From the NCBI RefSeq assembly GCF_902703175.1, contig NZ_CACRYJ010000046.1, forward strand, positions 1 through 64,000: DNA of 64,000 nucleotides, read 5' to 3'. Positions 45,884-53,889 of this stretch are shown one piece after another. Origin of the DNA: Occultella aeris (GTDB lineage: Bacteria; Actinomycetota; Actinomycetes; Actinomycetales; Beutenbergiaceae). Both the position numbers and the translations under genes were made by a program. The notes below the pieces were generated by a model that saw only the letters and a list, made by a program, of their open reading frames with translations, ran no database searches and was not told the origin of the DNA. Each line of letters opens with the position of its first letter. The stretch's first letter is position 1.

Positions 45884-46677
45884 GCCGGTCCCGCCTCGGC
45901 CGCGGCGAGGGCCGGGACGGACTCCGGGTCGACGACGTCCGTCGCGGTCAGGGGATCGCCGAGCTCGGCGAGGGTGCCGGCCGTGCGCGGCGCGATCGTG
46001 ATCGGGGTGAGCACGCCCTCGCCGAGCCGGAAGTGGCGGGCGGCCCGGGCGGCGACGGCGAGGTCGTGGGTGATCGCGATCAGCACGGCGCCGGTATCGG
46101 AGGCGATCTCGTCGAGCATGCTCATGATCTCGGCGCCGGTGTCCACGTCCAGGGCGCCGGTGGGCTCGTCGGCGAGGATCACCCGCGGGGTGCGGACCAG
46201 GGCGCGGGCGATCGCGACCCGTTGCTGCTCGCCCCCGGAGAGTTGTTCGGGCTTGGACTCCAGCCGGTCGCCGAGGCCCATCCGGTCCAGCATCGAGGCG
46301 GCGATCGACTGCCGCCGCCAGAACGTGCGGCCGCGCGCGTAGAGCAGTGGCGCGATCACGTTCTCCAGCGCGGTCCGCCCGGGCAGCAGGTTGAACTGCT
46401 GGAAGACGAAGCCGAAGTCGTCGCCGCGGCGCCGGGCCCGACGGCGGTTGCCGAGTCTGCCGATCGGCGTCCCGTCGAGCAGGTACTCGCCGTCCGTAGG
46501 GGCGTCCAGCAGGCCGAGGATGTTCAGCAGGGTGGACTTCCCGGTGCCCGACCTGCCCACGATCGAGATGTGCTCACCGGCGCCGACGCTCAGGTCCACC
46601 CCGCGCAGGATGTCCAGCCGGGAGTCGTCGGGCAGTCGGACGGTCCGGGTGATCCCGCGCAGCTCCAGGAGGCTCAT
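45880..46677 (-). CDS. ABC transporter ATP-binding protein (MacB/LolD type)
   Basis: A 265-residue ATPase. Walker A is GRSGTGKST (about 42), the Q-loop is FVFQQFNLLPGRTALENV, the ABC signature is LSGGEQQRVAIARAL, Walker B is ILADEPTGALD, and the switch His is in ITHD. The FQQFNLLP sequence is characteristic of MacB/LolD-type exporters. ATG 46677 overlaps the stop of the adaptor gene by 4 nt; the longer open frame upstream is a shadow of that gene. The C-terminal extension of about 30 residues is Ala/Glu-rich. Confidence 0.93.
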   Translation of the reverse strand: MSLLELRGITRTVRLPDDSRLDILRGVDLSVGAGEHISIVGRSGTGKSTLLNILGLLDAPTDGEYLLDGTPIGRLGNRRRARRRGDDFGFVFQQFNLLPGRTALENVIAPLLYARGRTFWRRQSIAASMLDRMGLGDRLESKPEQLSGGEQQRVAIARALVRTPRVILADEPTGALDVDTGAEIMSMLDEIASDTGAVLIAITHDLAVAARAARHFRLGEGVLTPITIAPRTAGTLAELGDPLTATDVVDPESVPALAAAEAGPA

Positions 46678-47705
46678 CCGAGCCCCGGGTCCATCGCGTA
46701 GGGATCGATGGGCTCGATCTCGGCGCCCGGCACGAACTCGAGGACCAGGTCCCCGGCGGCCACGCCGTCGACGATCTGGACCAGCTCGCCGTCCGTGAGG
46801 CCGAGGGTCACGGGCCGCTCCTCGGGTTCGCCGTCCGGACCGACCACCCAGACCACCCCGGTCTCGAACAGTCCCTGCACCGCGGTCACAGGCAGGACCA
46901 AGGCGTCGGCGGCCTCGCCGCTCGTGATCACCAGCGAGGCGGTCAGGCCGGGGAACACGGTGACCTCGGCGGGCACGGAGCACCGGGCCTGCACAGTGGT
47001 GCCGTCGGTGGGGGCCTGCGCCTCGCCGTCTGGCTGCTGGTCGGGGGCGCCGTCGGCGCCGACGGCGACGCCTGTGGTCAAGCCGGTACAGGTGAACGGG
47101 GCAGGCCCGCCGGGCACCTCCACCTGCCCCTCGGCCGGCGCCGAGATGAGGCGGTACTGCTGTTCCGGGGTCAGCGAGCCGAGCACGGAGAACGTGCCGG
47201 GCGTGACGGTCGCGACCGCATCGCCGATGGAGACGGCCTGGTCCTCGAGGACGGAGAACCGAACCACGCCCGAGGCTGGTGCGCGCACCACCGTGGTGGT
47301 GACCTCCGGGCTGCGCGGGGTGACGGTGACGTTGCCCTCGTCGTCGGTGCTCTCGACGGGATCGCGCGGCGTCTCCTGACGGATGACGAGCAGTCGGTCG
47401 CCCTCGGTGACGAGGGCGCCCTCGTCCACCTCGAAGTAGTTGATCGTGCCGTCCAGGTTAGCCCGCGCGGTCACGGCCCCGTCGGCGACGATCGTGGCCG
47501 CGAGCGTCACCTGATTCGTGATGGTGGCGGTTGTGACCTCCACCTGGGGCTCTTCGAACACGGCCGAAGGCTCGTCGGGACCGGCGCCGGGATCCCCGGT
47601 CGGTGTGCTGCCGCCGCCGAAGGCGAGCTGCAGCAGCGCGACTGCGATCACCGCCCAGATCAGGATCCGCAGCGCGGGAAAGACGATTCGGCGCGTGACA
47701 CCCAT
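46674..47705 (-). CDS. HlyD/MacA-like membrane fusion protein
   Basis: A 343-residue periplasm-type adaptor. The N-terminal signal anchor (ILIWAVIAVALLQLAFGG) is followed by biotinyl-lipoyl-like halves (NYFEVDEGALVTEGDRLLVI and TVVRAPASGVVRFSVLEDQAVSIGDAV), with only a short hairpin between them (RDPVESTDDEGNVTVTPRSP), and a C-terminal beta-barrel/MP domain (LPVTAVQGLFETGVVWVVGPDG). The hairpin is much shorter than in Gram-negative MacA, as expected where no outer-membrane channel is reached. It is the first gene of the efflux operon. Confidence 0.9.
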   Translation of the reverse strand: MGVTRRIVFPALRILIWAVIAVALLQLAFGGGSTPTGDPGAGPDEPSAVFEEPQVEVTTATITNQVTLAATIVADGAVTARANLDGTINYFEVDEGALVTEGDRLLVIRQETPRDPVESTDDEGNVTVTPRSPEVTTTVVRAPASGVVRFSVLEDQAVSIGDAVATVTPGTFSVLGSLTPEQQYRLISAPAEGQVEVPGGPAPFTCTGLTTGVAVGADGAPDQQPDGEAQAPTDGTTVQARCSVPAEVTVFPGLTASLVITSGEAADALVLPVTAVQGLFETGVVWVVGPDGEPEERPVTLGLTDGELVQIVDGVAAGDLVLEFVPGAEIEPIDPYAMDPGLG

Positions 47706-47732
47706 GGCAACAGCCCCCTGCAGTCGTTCGGC

Positions 47733-47785
47733 ATGACCCCGAGACCGGCACCCACGCCGGTCCGCACCCCCCGTGCTCGGGTCAT
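47733..47785 (-). terminator. nested hairpin between MFS and efflux operons
   Basis: Outer arms ATGACCCCGAG (47733-47743) and CTCGGGTCAT (47776-47785) match with one extra C. Inside them GACCGGC (47743-47749) pairs with GCCGGTC (47756-47762). It lies after the MFS gene and upstream of the adaptor gene on the minus strand, so it may end the former transcript or regulate the latter. Confidence 0.5.
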
Positions 47786-47825
47786 AGTAGCGGGCCGGGC
47801 AGTGCCGTCGGGCTACTCGATTGGA

Positions 47826-49166
47826 TCAGGAGACCCCGGTGCTGGATGTGCGGTCGTCGTCGGTTGCCGTCGGCAGCGTCGTCATCGTCCACAGCGGTGA
47901 GATCACCACCGGGAGCGCAGCGAGGAGCGAGCCGATCACGGCGAACCACAGGGCCGGGACCACCCCGAACGAACTGCCCAGCCAGCCGCCGAGCAGGCCG
48001 CCGAACGGCATCGTGCCCCAGACGATGAACCGCACCGACGCGTTCATCCGACCGAGCAGTCGGGGCGGGCACAGTCGTTGGCGGAAACTCACCGTGGCGA
48101 TGTTGTAGACCACCATCATCGTGTAGCTGAGCCCGAGTCCCACGATCAGGGTCACCGTCGGCGGAATGGGTAGCACCGACGCGAGCGGGACCAGCGCGAT
48201 CGGGATCCCCATCGCGACCGCGCTCACCGGGACCAGCCGGGCCTCGCCGATCCACTCCGCGGCTCTGCGGCCGAGCAGGGCGCCGAGCAGCGCGCCCACG
48301 GACGCGGCGGAGAAGATCGTGCCGAGCGCCGCCTCGCCAAGATCGAGATCACGCAGGATGTACAGGGCCTGCAGTGCGGACAGGATGCCCCACGCGAGGT
48401 TACCGAGCGCGGTGCAGGCGACCATGCGACGCAGCAGTGGCTCCCGCAGCACGAAGGACAGGCCCTCCCGGATCTCCACGACGAGCGGCCGCCGCTCCTC
48501 CCGGGGCGGCAGCGCCTCGCGGTGCGCGATCCGAGACACGAAGAGCGCGGAGAACACGTAGGTCAGCGCGTTGAACCCGATCAGCGCTCCCGAGGTGACG
48601 AACCGCAGCAGCACCCCGGCGGCGGCTGGCCCGGCCACCTGGGCGACCGACGCCGTCGCCTGCAGTTTGGCGTTGCCCTCCACCACGTGATCCATGCCGA
48701 CCAGGGCGGGCACGTAGGACTGGTGCGCGACGTCGAAGAAGACCGTGGCGCTGCCGAGCAGCAGGCCGGCCACGTAGAGCAGGGGCATCGACGCGGTGCC
48801 GGTCAGGGCGGCAACGACCACGCCGGCCAGGATGGCGGCGCGGAACAGGTCAGCCGTGATGAGCACGGAGCGCTTGCGCATCCGGTCCACCCACGCCCCG
48901 GCCGGCAGGCCGATCAGCAGGAAGGCCGCCATGTTCGCGGCGGAGAGCACACCCATCTGCCACTCGGTCGCCTGGAGGGCGCCGACGGCGAGCACGGGCA
49001 GCGCGAGGCCGGTGAACTGGGCGCCGAGCTGGCCGAGCGCATCGCCGGCCCAGAGGTGGCGGAAGTCCCTGTGGTGCCACAGCGCCCGGGGCTTGGGCGC
49101 AGGGTCCTCCGGCCCAGCAGCGACGGGCGGCTCTGCGGGTGGGTCGGGCGTGGTGGTCTCGGCCAT
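47826..49166 (-). CDS. MFS exporter
   Basis: A 446-residue transporter with about twelve membrane helices and the MFS_3/EntS-like plan: a DFRHLWAGDALGQLG N-terminus, the loop 2-3 motif GAWVDRMRKRSVLI with the conserved Asp-Arg, and GRRAAEWIGEARLV in the second half. It probably extrudes a drug or siderophore-like compound using proton exchange. ATG 49166 is used; the open frame upstream to 49433 crosses the regulator gene and is not real. It is divergent from an ArsR-type regulator with a shared operator. Confidence 0.9.
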   Translation of the reverse strand: MAETTTPDPPAEPPVAAGPEDPAPKPRALWHHRDFRHLWAGDALGQLGAQFTGLALPVLAVGALQATEWQMGVLSAANMAAFLLIGLPAGAWVDRMRKRSVLITADLFRAAILAGVVVAALTGTASMPLLYVAGLLLGSATVFFDVAHQSYVPALVGMDHVVEGNAKLQATASVAQVAGPAAAGVLLRFVTSGALIGFNALTYVFSALFVSRIAHREALPPREERRPLVVEIREGLSFVLREPLLRRMVACTALGNLAWGILSALQALYILRDLDLGEAALGTIFSAASVGALLGALLGRRAAEWIGEARLVPVSAVAMGIPIALVPLASVLPIPPTVTLIVGLGLSYTMMVVYNIATVSFRQRLCPPRLLGRMNASVRFIVWGTMPFGGLLGGWLGSSFGVVPALWFAVIGSLLAALPVVISPLWTMTTLPTATDDDRTSSTGVS

Positions 49167-49182
49167 GTGACCAGTGTGAATA

Positions 49183-49230
49183 AGTGATTGAGAAATGTCA
49201 ATCACTAATGATCGGAAAACCCCAATCACT
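49183..49230. promoter_or_regulatory. operator between MFS exporter and ArsR-type regulator
   Basis: A perfect inverted repeat, AGTGATTGA (49183-49191) and TCAATCACT (49198-49206) with a 6-nt centre, plus a further half-site CAATCACT at 49223-49230. The region is clearly AT-richer than its surroundings. Confidence 0.75.
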
Positions 49231-49258
49231 CCGGCGAGGCTGCAGCACGGGTCGTCGG

Positions 49259-49264
49259 TACCAT
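49259..49264 (+). promoter_or_regulatory. -10 element TACCAT, leaderless start
   Basis: TACCAT ends 7 nt before the regulator ATG at 49272. The third operator half-site (49223-49230) falls at about the -35 position, suggesting autorepression. Confidence 0.4.
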
Positions 49265-49271
49265 CGGAGCC

Positions 49272-49790
49272 ATGACCGACGAGGCCATCCCCGGCGCTGC
49301 CGCGGACGCGGACGCCCGAGCCCTGAGCTCGGCCCTGCGGATGCGGATCCTGCGCTTGTGCCTGGACGAGGCGCTGACGAACAAGGAGATCGCGGGCCGT
49401 CTCGGGATGGCGCCGGCGACCACGTACCACCACGTGCGGCTGCTCGCCGAGCGCGGGTTCCTCGCCGCCCAGCCGGAGCGGCAGGGCAAGCGGGGTGCCC
49501 GGGAGGTGCCCTACCTGGCGACCCGCAAGTCGCTGCGCACGCCGATGGGACCGGGCGCGGGCCAGATCCTGATCCAGGCGTTCCTGGACGAGTTCGCGCT
49601 GTCAGATCCGGCTCGGGCCGAGGTGGTGCGGCTCGGACTGCGGCTCAACGAGGAGGATCGCCACGAGTTCCTGCGCCGATTCTCGGACCTGTTCGCCGAG
49701 TACGCGGACCGCGAGCTGGACCCCGACGGTGAGCCGCTTTCGCTGTTCTTCGCGCTGCACGACGACGTCGCCCGTCGGCGCCAGACCTGA
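49272..49790 (+). CDS. ArsR-type winged-helix transcriptional regulator
   Basis: A 172-residue regulator. The winged helix is at about residues 15-75 (ALRMRILRLCLDEALTNKEIAGRLGMAPATTYHHVRLLAERGFL), followed by a C-terminal effector region with no metal-binding Cys motif. It probably represses the divergent MFS exporter and itself through the AGTGATTGA/TCAATCACT operator, releasing it when the exported compound binds. It is tail-to-tail with the Hsp70-like gene. Confidence 0.88.
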   Translation: MTDEAIPGAAADADARALSSALRMRILRLCLDEALTNKEIAGRLGMAPATTYHHVRLLAERGFLAAQPERQGKRGAREVPYLATRKSLRTPMGPGAGQILIQAFLDEFALSDPARAEVVRLGLRLNEEDRHEFLRRFSDLFAEYADRELDPDGEPLSLFFALHDDVARRRQT

Positions 49791-49802
49791 CTGCGGCCAG
49801 CC

Positions 49803-51395
49803 CTACGATCTGCCGGCGGCGCCGATGGTGTGGGTCTGGCCGTAGCCGGAGTCCAGGTCGGTGATCCGGACCTCGATCATCCCGTGCCGGTCGATCACGT
49901 AGCGCTCCTCGACGTGCGGCCCGTCGTCGCGGCGGTGCACCTGCGCGGCCGACACGTCTGCGGTCCGGTCCGGGCCCTGGAGGGCGGGATCGAACGGGAA
50001 GGTCACCTGGGCGAACGGGACGATGTTGCCCTGCGGTTCACCGGTGGCGTCGATGGCCGTGCACTCGACGAACCGGAACCGGCCCACGTTGTGGGCGGCA
50101 CGGTACCGGCGGACGATGACGGCGTCCTCGTCGGCGCCGGTCGGCAGTGCTGCGTCCGGGCGCAGGATGGCGTCGAAGCTCAGCCGGGCGCCGCCGTCGC
50201 GTTCGCGGAACACGCCGAAGCCCCGGGAGAGACGGTCCGAGAGGGTGAACTCGGCATCCGGGTCCGCGGCGATCGCCAGCCCGATCGCGGTGGAGGCGGC
50301 CGGCAGCGGCGACCGGTGCACGCGGCGGCCGTACTGCTCGCGCAGCAGGCGGGGCACCAGCGGGAGACCGCTGCCACCGCCCACGAGGTAGATGCCAGCG
50401 ATGTCGGTGAGGTCATCGGCGGACTCCGGGTACGCCGCATCCCCGACGGTCTCGGTCGGGTCGGGCTCGTCGTCTGCGGGCAGCGCCGCGAGAAGCGGTC
50501 GCATCGCCTCGATCGTCTGCTGCAGGAGCGGCGCCGCAGCCTCGTAGTAGTCGTCGACCCCGACGGTGACGTCGGTGTCGCCCACCTCGAGGGCGATCCG
50601 CCGCGACTGCGGGGTGAGTCGTTCCTTGGCCTCGCGGGCCTGTTCCCGCAGGCTCTCGAGGAGCTCGGGATCCCGCGTTCCGGAGGCGCCGGCCGCGGCG
50701 AGCGCGCACTGCACCAGGGCCTCGTCGAAGTCGTCGCCGCCGAGCCGGTTGAGGCCGGCGGTGGCGAGGACGTCGTGGTCGGTGTCCCGCACGTCCACGA
50801 GCGAAGCGTCGAAGGTGCCGCCGCCGAGGTCGTAGACGACCACGCGGGTGCGTCGGGAGCTCACGGTGGCGCCGCGGCGGTGGGTGTACTCGAAGCCGGC
50901 GGCGGAGGGCTCGTTGACCATGGCGGTCACCGTGAACCCAGCGCGCCGGAAGGCCTCCAGGGTGAGGTAGCGCTGTGCCCCGTGGGCGTGAGCAGGGACC
51001 CCGACAACAGTCCGGGAGGCCTCGCGTGCCCGAGCGTTGCGGGCCGCGCGGGGCAGGTTCGAGCGCTCGTACAGGGCGGTCCGGAGCGCGGTCAGGAAAC
51101 CGGTCAGGACGTCCAGGATCGGCTCGGTGCGTGAACCGATGGCCACGGGCGTCGCCCCGGTGACGTCGGGTGCGGCGAGCGTCCGCTTGAAGGAGCGGAG
51201 GGTCGCCGCACCTGCGTGACCGGCGGCCACCGCGTCGAAGCCGTAGACGAGTTCGCCGGCATCGTCGGCCACCACGGACGGGAAGTGGTCGTGCGCGTCA
51301 CCGTCGCCGTCGAGGAAACTCACCACCGGGTAGTTGCCCCGGTCGGTGGCGGCGACGATGGTCCGGGTGGTGCCGAGATCGACGCCCAGGTGCAT
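49803..51395 (-). CDS. Hsp70-family (DnaK-like) protein
   Basis: A 530-residue protein. The actin-like ATPase domain is clear: LGVDLGTTRTIVAATDRG (phosphate 1, about 3-20), VVGVPAHAHGAQRYLTLEAFRRAGF, NEPSAAGFEYTHR, VVYDLGGGTFDASLVDV (phosphate 2), and LVGGGSGLPLVPRLL (adenosine). After about residue 375 a short beta-rich region is present, but no full substrate-binding domain with helical lid; DnaK has about 610-630 residues. It is therefore a divergent Hsp70, not the housekeeping chaperone. TAGGCT lies 6 nt before the ATG. Confidence 0.88.
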   Translation of the reverse strand: MHLGVDLGTTRTIVAATDRGNYPVVSFLDGDGDAHDHFPSVVADDAGELVYGFDAVAAGHAGAATLRSFKRTLAAPDVTGATPVAIGSRTEPILDVLTGFLTALRTALYERSNLPRAARNARAREASRTVVGVPAHAHGAQRYLTLEAFRRAGFTVTAMVNEPSAAGFEYTHRRGATVSSRRTRVVVYDLGGGTFDASLVDVRDTDHDVLATAGLNRLGGDDFDEALVQCALAAAGASGTRDPELLESLREQAREAKERLTPQSRRIALEVGDTDVTVGVDDYYEAAAPLLQQTIEAMRPLLAALPADDEPDPTETVGDAAYPESADDLTDIAGIYLVGGGSGLPLVPRLLREQYGRRVHRSPLPAASTAIGLAIAADPDAEFTLSDRLSRGFGVFRERDGGARLSFDAILRPDAALPTGADEDAVIVRRYRAAHNVGRFRFVECTAIDATGEPQGNIVPFAQVTFPFDPALQGPDRTADVSAAQVHRRDDGPHVEERYVIDRHGMIEVRITDLDSGYGQTHTIGAAGRS

Positions 51396-51401
51396 GGCCT
51401 C

Positions 51402-51407
51402 AGCCTA
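51402..51407 (-). promoter_or_regulatory. -10 element TAGGCT, leaderless start
   Basis: On the minus strand TAGGCT ends 6 nt before the Hsp70-like ATG. Confidence 0.4.
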
Positions 51408-51419
51408 GCAACGCAACCC

Positions 51420-51854
51420 TCAGGCGGCCGTGCCGTACCGCGGGGATCCGGGCCCTGCCGTGGAGCGGCTGCGACCGTCGGCGACCTGCCCGTCGGCGAG
51501 GTCGCTGTCCGGCTCCAGGGTGACGCCGGGCTCCACTCGTGCCTGGGCGCCGATGCGGCTCCGGCTGCCGATCCGGGCCCGCGCGCCGACGTGGGCGCCC
51601 GGCCCGATGTGGACGTTGGACGCGATCCGCACCCCGGCGTCGATCCGGGCTCCGGGTTCGATCCACCCACCGGAGCTGATGTGTGCCCCGGTGCCGATCA
51701 CGGCACCCGGGTCGACCCACACGCTCTGCGCGAGGTAGGCACGCTCATCCACGGTGGCGCCGGTCGCAACCAGGCCACCACCGTTCTCGTGACGGCGATA
51801 GCGCACGGACCGGCCGTCATCGTGGTCGAGGACTTCATACTTCTTGATTCGCAT
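51420..51854 (-). CDS. left-handed beta-helix (hexapeptide-repeat) protein
   Basis: A 144-residue protein. Residues about 30-110 are tandem hexapeptides with an aliphatic residue every sixth position (VIGTGAHISSGGWIEPGARI, NVHIGPGAHVGARARIGSRS). The N-terminus MRIKKYEVLDHDDGRSVRYRR is a short non-repeat cap, and the tail is Ser/Gly/Arg-rich. There are about four coils, so it resembles a minimal acyl- or acetyltransferase fold, but it lacks the usual catalytic His and loop. It might be structural or a degenerate transferase. It precedes the Hsp70-like gene on the same strand, 24 bp apart. Confidence 0.75.
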   Translation of the reverse strand: MRIKKYEVLDHDDGRSVRYRRHENGGGLVATGATVDERAYLAQSVWVDPGAVIGTGAHISSGGWIEPGARIDAGVRIASNVHIGPGAHVGARARIGSRSRIGAQARVEPGVTLEPDSDLADGQVADGRSRSTAGPGSPRYGTAA

Positions 51855-51906
51855 GGTTCTGACATAACGCGTCGCGACCGGCAGTTGTTCCCGGGGCGGA
51901 CGGCGG

Positions 51907-53106
51907 TCAGGCGTCCCGGTGGGCGGGACCGGACGGGGTCGCGATCAGGAACTCCGGCGCGGTGAAACCTGCGTCGGCGAACGCGGCGGAGACGGCGTCG
52001 GCCACGGGCCGGGCGGTTCCCGCCTCGATCAGTGCGATGGCGGAACCGCCGAAGCCGCCGCCGGTCATCCGGGCTCCGAGGGCACCTGCGGCCCGGGCTG
52101 TGGCAACGGCCACGTCCAGTTCCGCGCAGGTCACCTCGTAGTCGACGCGCAGCGACTCGTGCGAGGCGTCCATCAGCGGGCCGACGTCTCGGATCCGGCC
52201 GACGTCCAACAACGCCACGAACTCGGTGACCCTGGCGATCTCGGAGACCACGTGCCGGACCCGGCGGCGGCTCACGTCGTCGCCGAGGGCGGCCAGCGCG
52301 TCCGGCAGGCCGGCGGGGTCGATCTCGCGAAGGGTCGGTACGCCGAGTGTCACGGCAGCCGCCTCGCAGGTGGCGCGACGCTGGGCGTACTGGCCGTCCA
52401 CCAGGGCGTGCTCGGCCCTGGTGTCGATGACGAGGAGGTCGAGGCCGGCCGCGGCGAGGTCGAACGGCACCTGTCGGGTGGACCCGTCGCGGCAGTCCAG
52501 GAGCAGGGCGTTGCCCGCGGCGCACCGCAGGGACGCGGCCTGGTCCATGCCCCCGGTCGGTGCCCCCGCCACCTCGTTCTCGGCGCGCACGCACGCCTGC
52601 GCGAGGAACGCCCGGCCCTCGTCGCTCGACGGGTCGGGACCGGTCCAGGCCGCACCCATGCGGTCGGCGATCGCGACGGCGAACGCGGACTCCAACGCCG
52701 CCGAGGAGGACAGCCCCGCTCCGTACGGGACGCAGGAGGCGACCGCGGCGTCGAACCCGGGCACCGGGATGCCCGCCTGCGTCAACGCCCAGGCCACGCC
52801 GGCAGGGTACGCGGGCCAACCCTCGACGGTGCCGGGGCCGACCGCGGTCAGCTCGGACGACCACACGCCCGACTCGCGGCCCGAGACCAGGCCGAGTCCG
52901 CCGTCGTCCCGGGTGCGCAGCGCCACGAAGGTGCGGTGCGGTAGCGCGACGGGCAGGCACAGGCCGCCGTTGTAGTCGGTGTGCTCGCCGATCAGGTTCA
53001 CCCGGCCGGGAGCGGACCAGACGCCGTCGGGCTGCCCGCCGAAGACCTCGGCGAACTGTGCGCGGGCCGTGGCGGCGCCGTCGGTCGGGGTCCAGGGGTC
53101 GATCAT
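51907..53106 (-). CDS. galK: galactokinase
   Basis: A 399-residue GHMP kinase phosphorylating galactose at C1. Signature motifs: GRVNLIGEHTDYNGG (about 36-50), the ATP loop VPYGAGLSSSAALESA (about 128-143), GMDQAASL, and the third motif MTGGGFGGSAIAL (about 344-356). No galT or galE neighbour is visible in the window; the UDP-glucose pyrophosphorylase about 10 kb upstream serves the same pathway. Length is normal. Confidence 0.96.
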   Translation of the reverse strand: MIDPWTPTDGAATARAQFAEVFGGQPDGVWSAPGRVNLIGEHTDYNGGLCLPVALPHRTFVALRTRDDGGLGLVSGRESGVWSSELTAVGPGTVEGWPAYPAGVAWALTQAGIPVPGFDAAVASCVPYGAGLSSSAALESAFAVAIADRMGAAWTGPDPSSDEGRAFLAQACVRAENEVAGAPTGGMDQAASLRCAAGNALLLDCRDGSTRQVPFDLAAAGLDLLVIDTRAEHALVDGQYAQRRATCEAAAVTLGVPTLREIDPAGLPDALAALGDDVSRRRVRHVVSEIARVTEFVALLDVGRIRDVGPLMDASHESLRVDYEVTCAELDVAVATARAAGALGARMTGGGFGGSAIALIEAGTARPVADAVSAAFADAGFTAPEFLIATPSGPAHRDA

Positions 53107-53264
53107 CGCGGGTCCTCATGGTCGGGTGCGGTGTGCGGACAGGTGCGCGCGGCACGGCCGGCGCCGCGCCCATCCTGCCGCATGGCCAGGCTGCGCGCGG
53201 CCACCGTCGCGGGTGCGGCACACTAGGAGAATGGATCGCAGGGGACAGTGCCGGTGATCGGCGG

Positions 53265-53804
53265 ATGAGCGCTCCGGAGCGGATGGGTGAGCAGGTTCGC
53301 ATCGGGGTATCCATTCCGATCCCGGAGCCGTACAGCGCGAGCCTGACCCGTGCCCGCATCGAGGCCGGCGATCCGTTGGCGCACTCGGTGCCGCCGCACA
53401 TCACGCTGATGCCACCGGCGGTCGTCGAACCCGACGATCTCGCCGAGGTGACCGAGCACCTGCGCGCGGTCGCCGCCGAGCATCCGCCGTTCGTCGTGGA
53501 ACTGGGCGGTACGGATTCGTTCCGCCCGATCTCGCCCGTGGTGTTCGTGCGGCTCGCGGCCGGAGCGCAGGCGTGCGAGCGACTGCAGCGGGCCATCAAC
53601 GCCGGGCCGCTGCGCCAGGAGCTGCGGTTCCCGTACCACCCGCACGTGACCATCGCGCACGAGATCGACGATGCCGGTCTGGACGCCGCGAACGCGGCCA
53701 TGGAGGCCTTCGACGCGGTCTTCCCAGTGGCCCACTTCTCGCTCTACGAGTACGGCGACGACGGCGTCTGGCGGGACGTCAGCAACTTCGTGCTGACCTC
53801 CTGA
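53265..53804 (+). CDS. 2'-5' RNA ligase/cyclic phosphodiesterase-fold protein
   Basis: A 179-residue protein of the 2H superfamily: two His-x-Thr motifs, PHITLMPP (about 44) and PHVTIAHEI (about 127), each on the expected strand. The family includes RNA 2',3'-cyclic phosphodiesterases and 2'-5' ligases; the physiological substrate is unknown here. ATG 53265 begins just before the domain; the much longer open frame upstream is antisense to galK. Confidence 0.85.
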   Translation: MSAPERMGEQVRIGVSIPIPEPYSASLTRARIEAGDPLAHSVPPHITLMPPAVVEPDDLAEVTEHLRAVAAEHPPFVVELGGTDSFRPISPVVFVRLAAGAQACERLQRAINAGPLRQELRFPYHPHVTIAHEIDDAGLDAANAAMEAFDAVFPVAHFSLYEYGDDGVWRDVSNFVLTS

Positions 53805-53889
53805 TCGCCCCTCCTTCGCCGGTCGCGAGCGGCCGTGGATTGTGCCGGTCGAGGTGCGGTGCGCGTCCGGAGCCGGGAAACTGGCTCGC

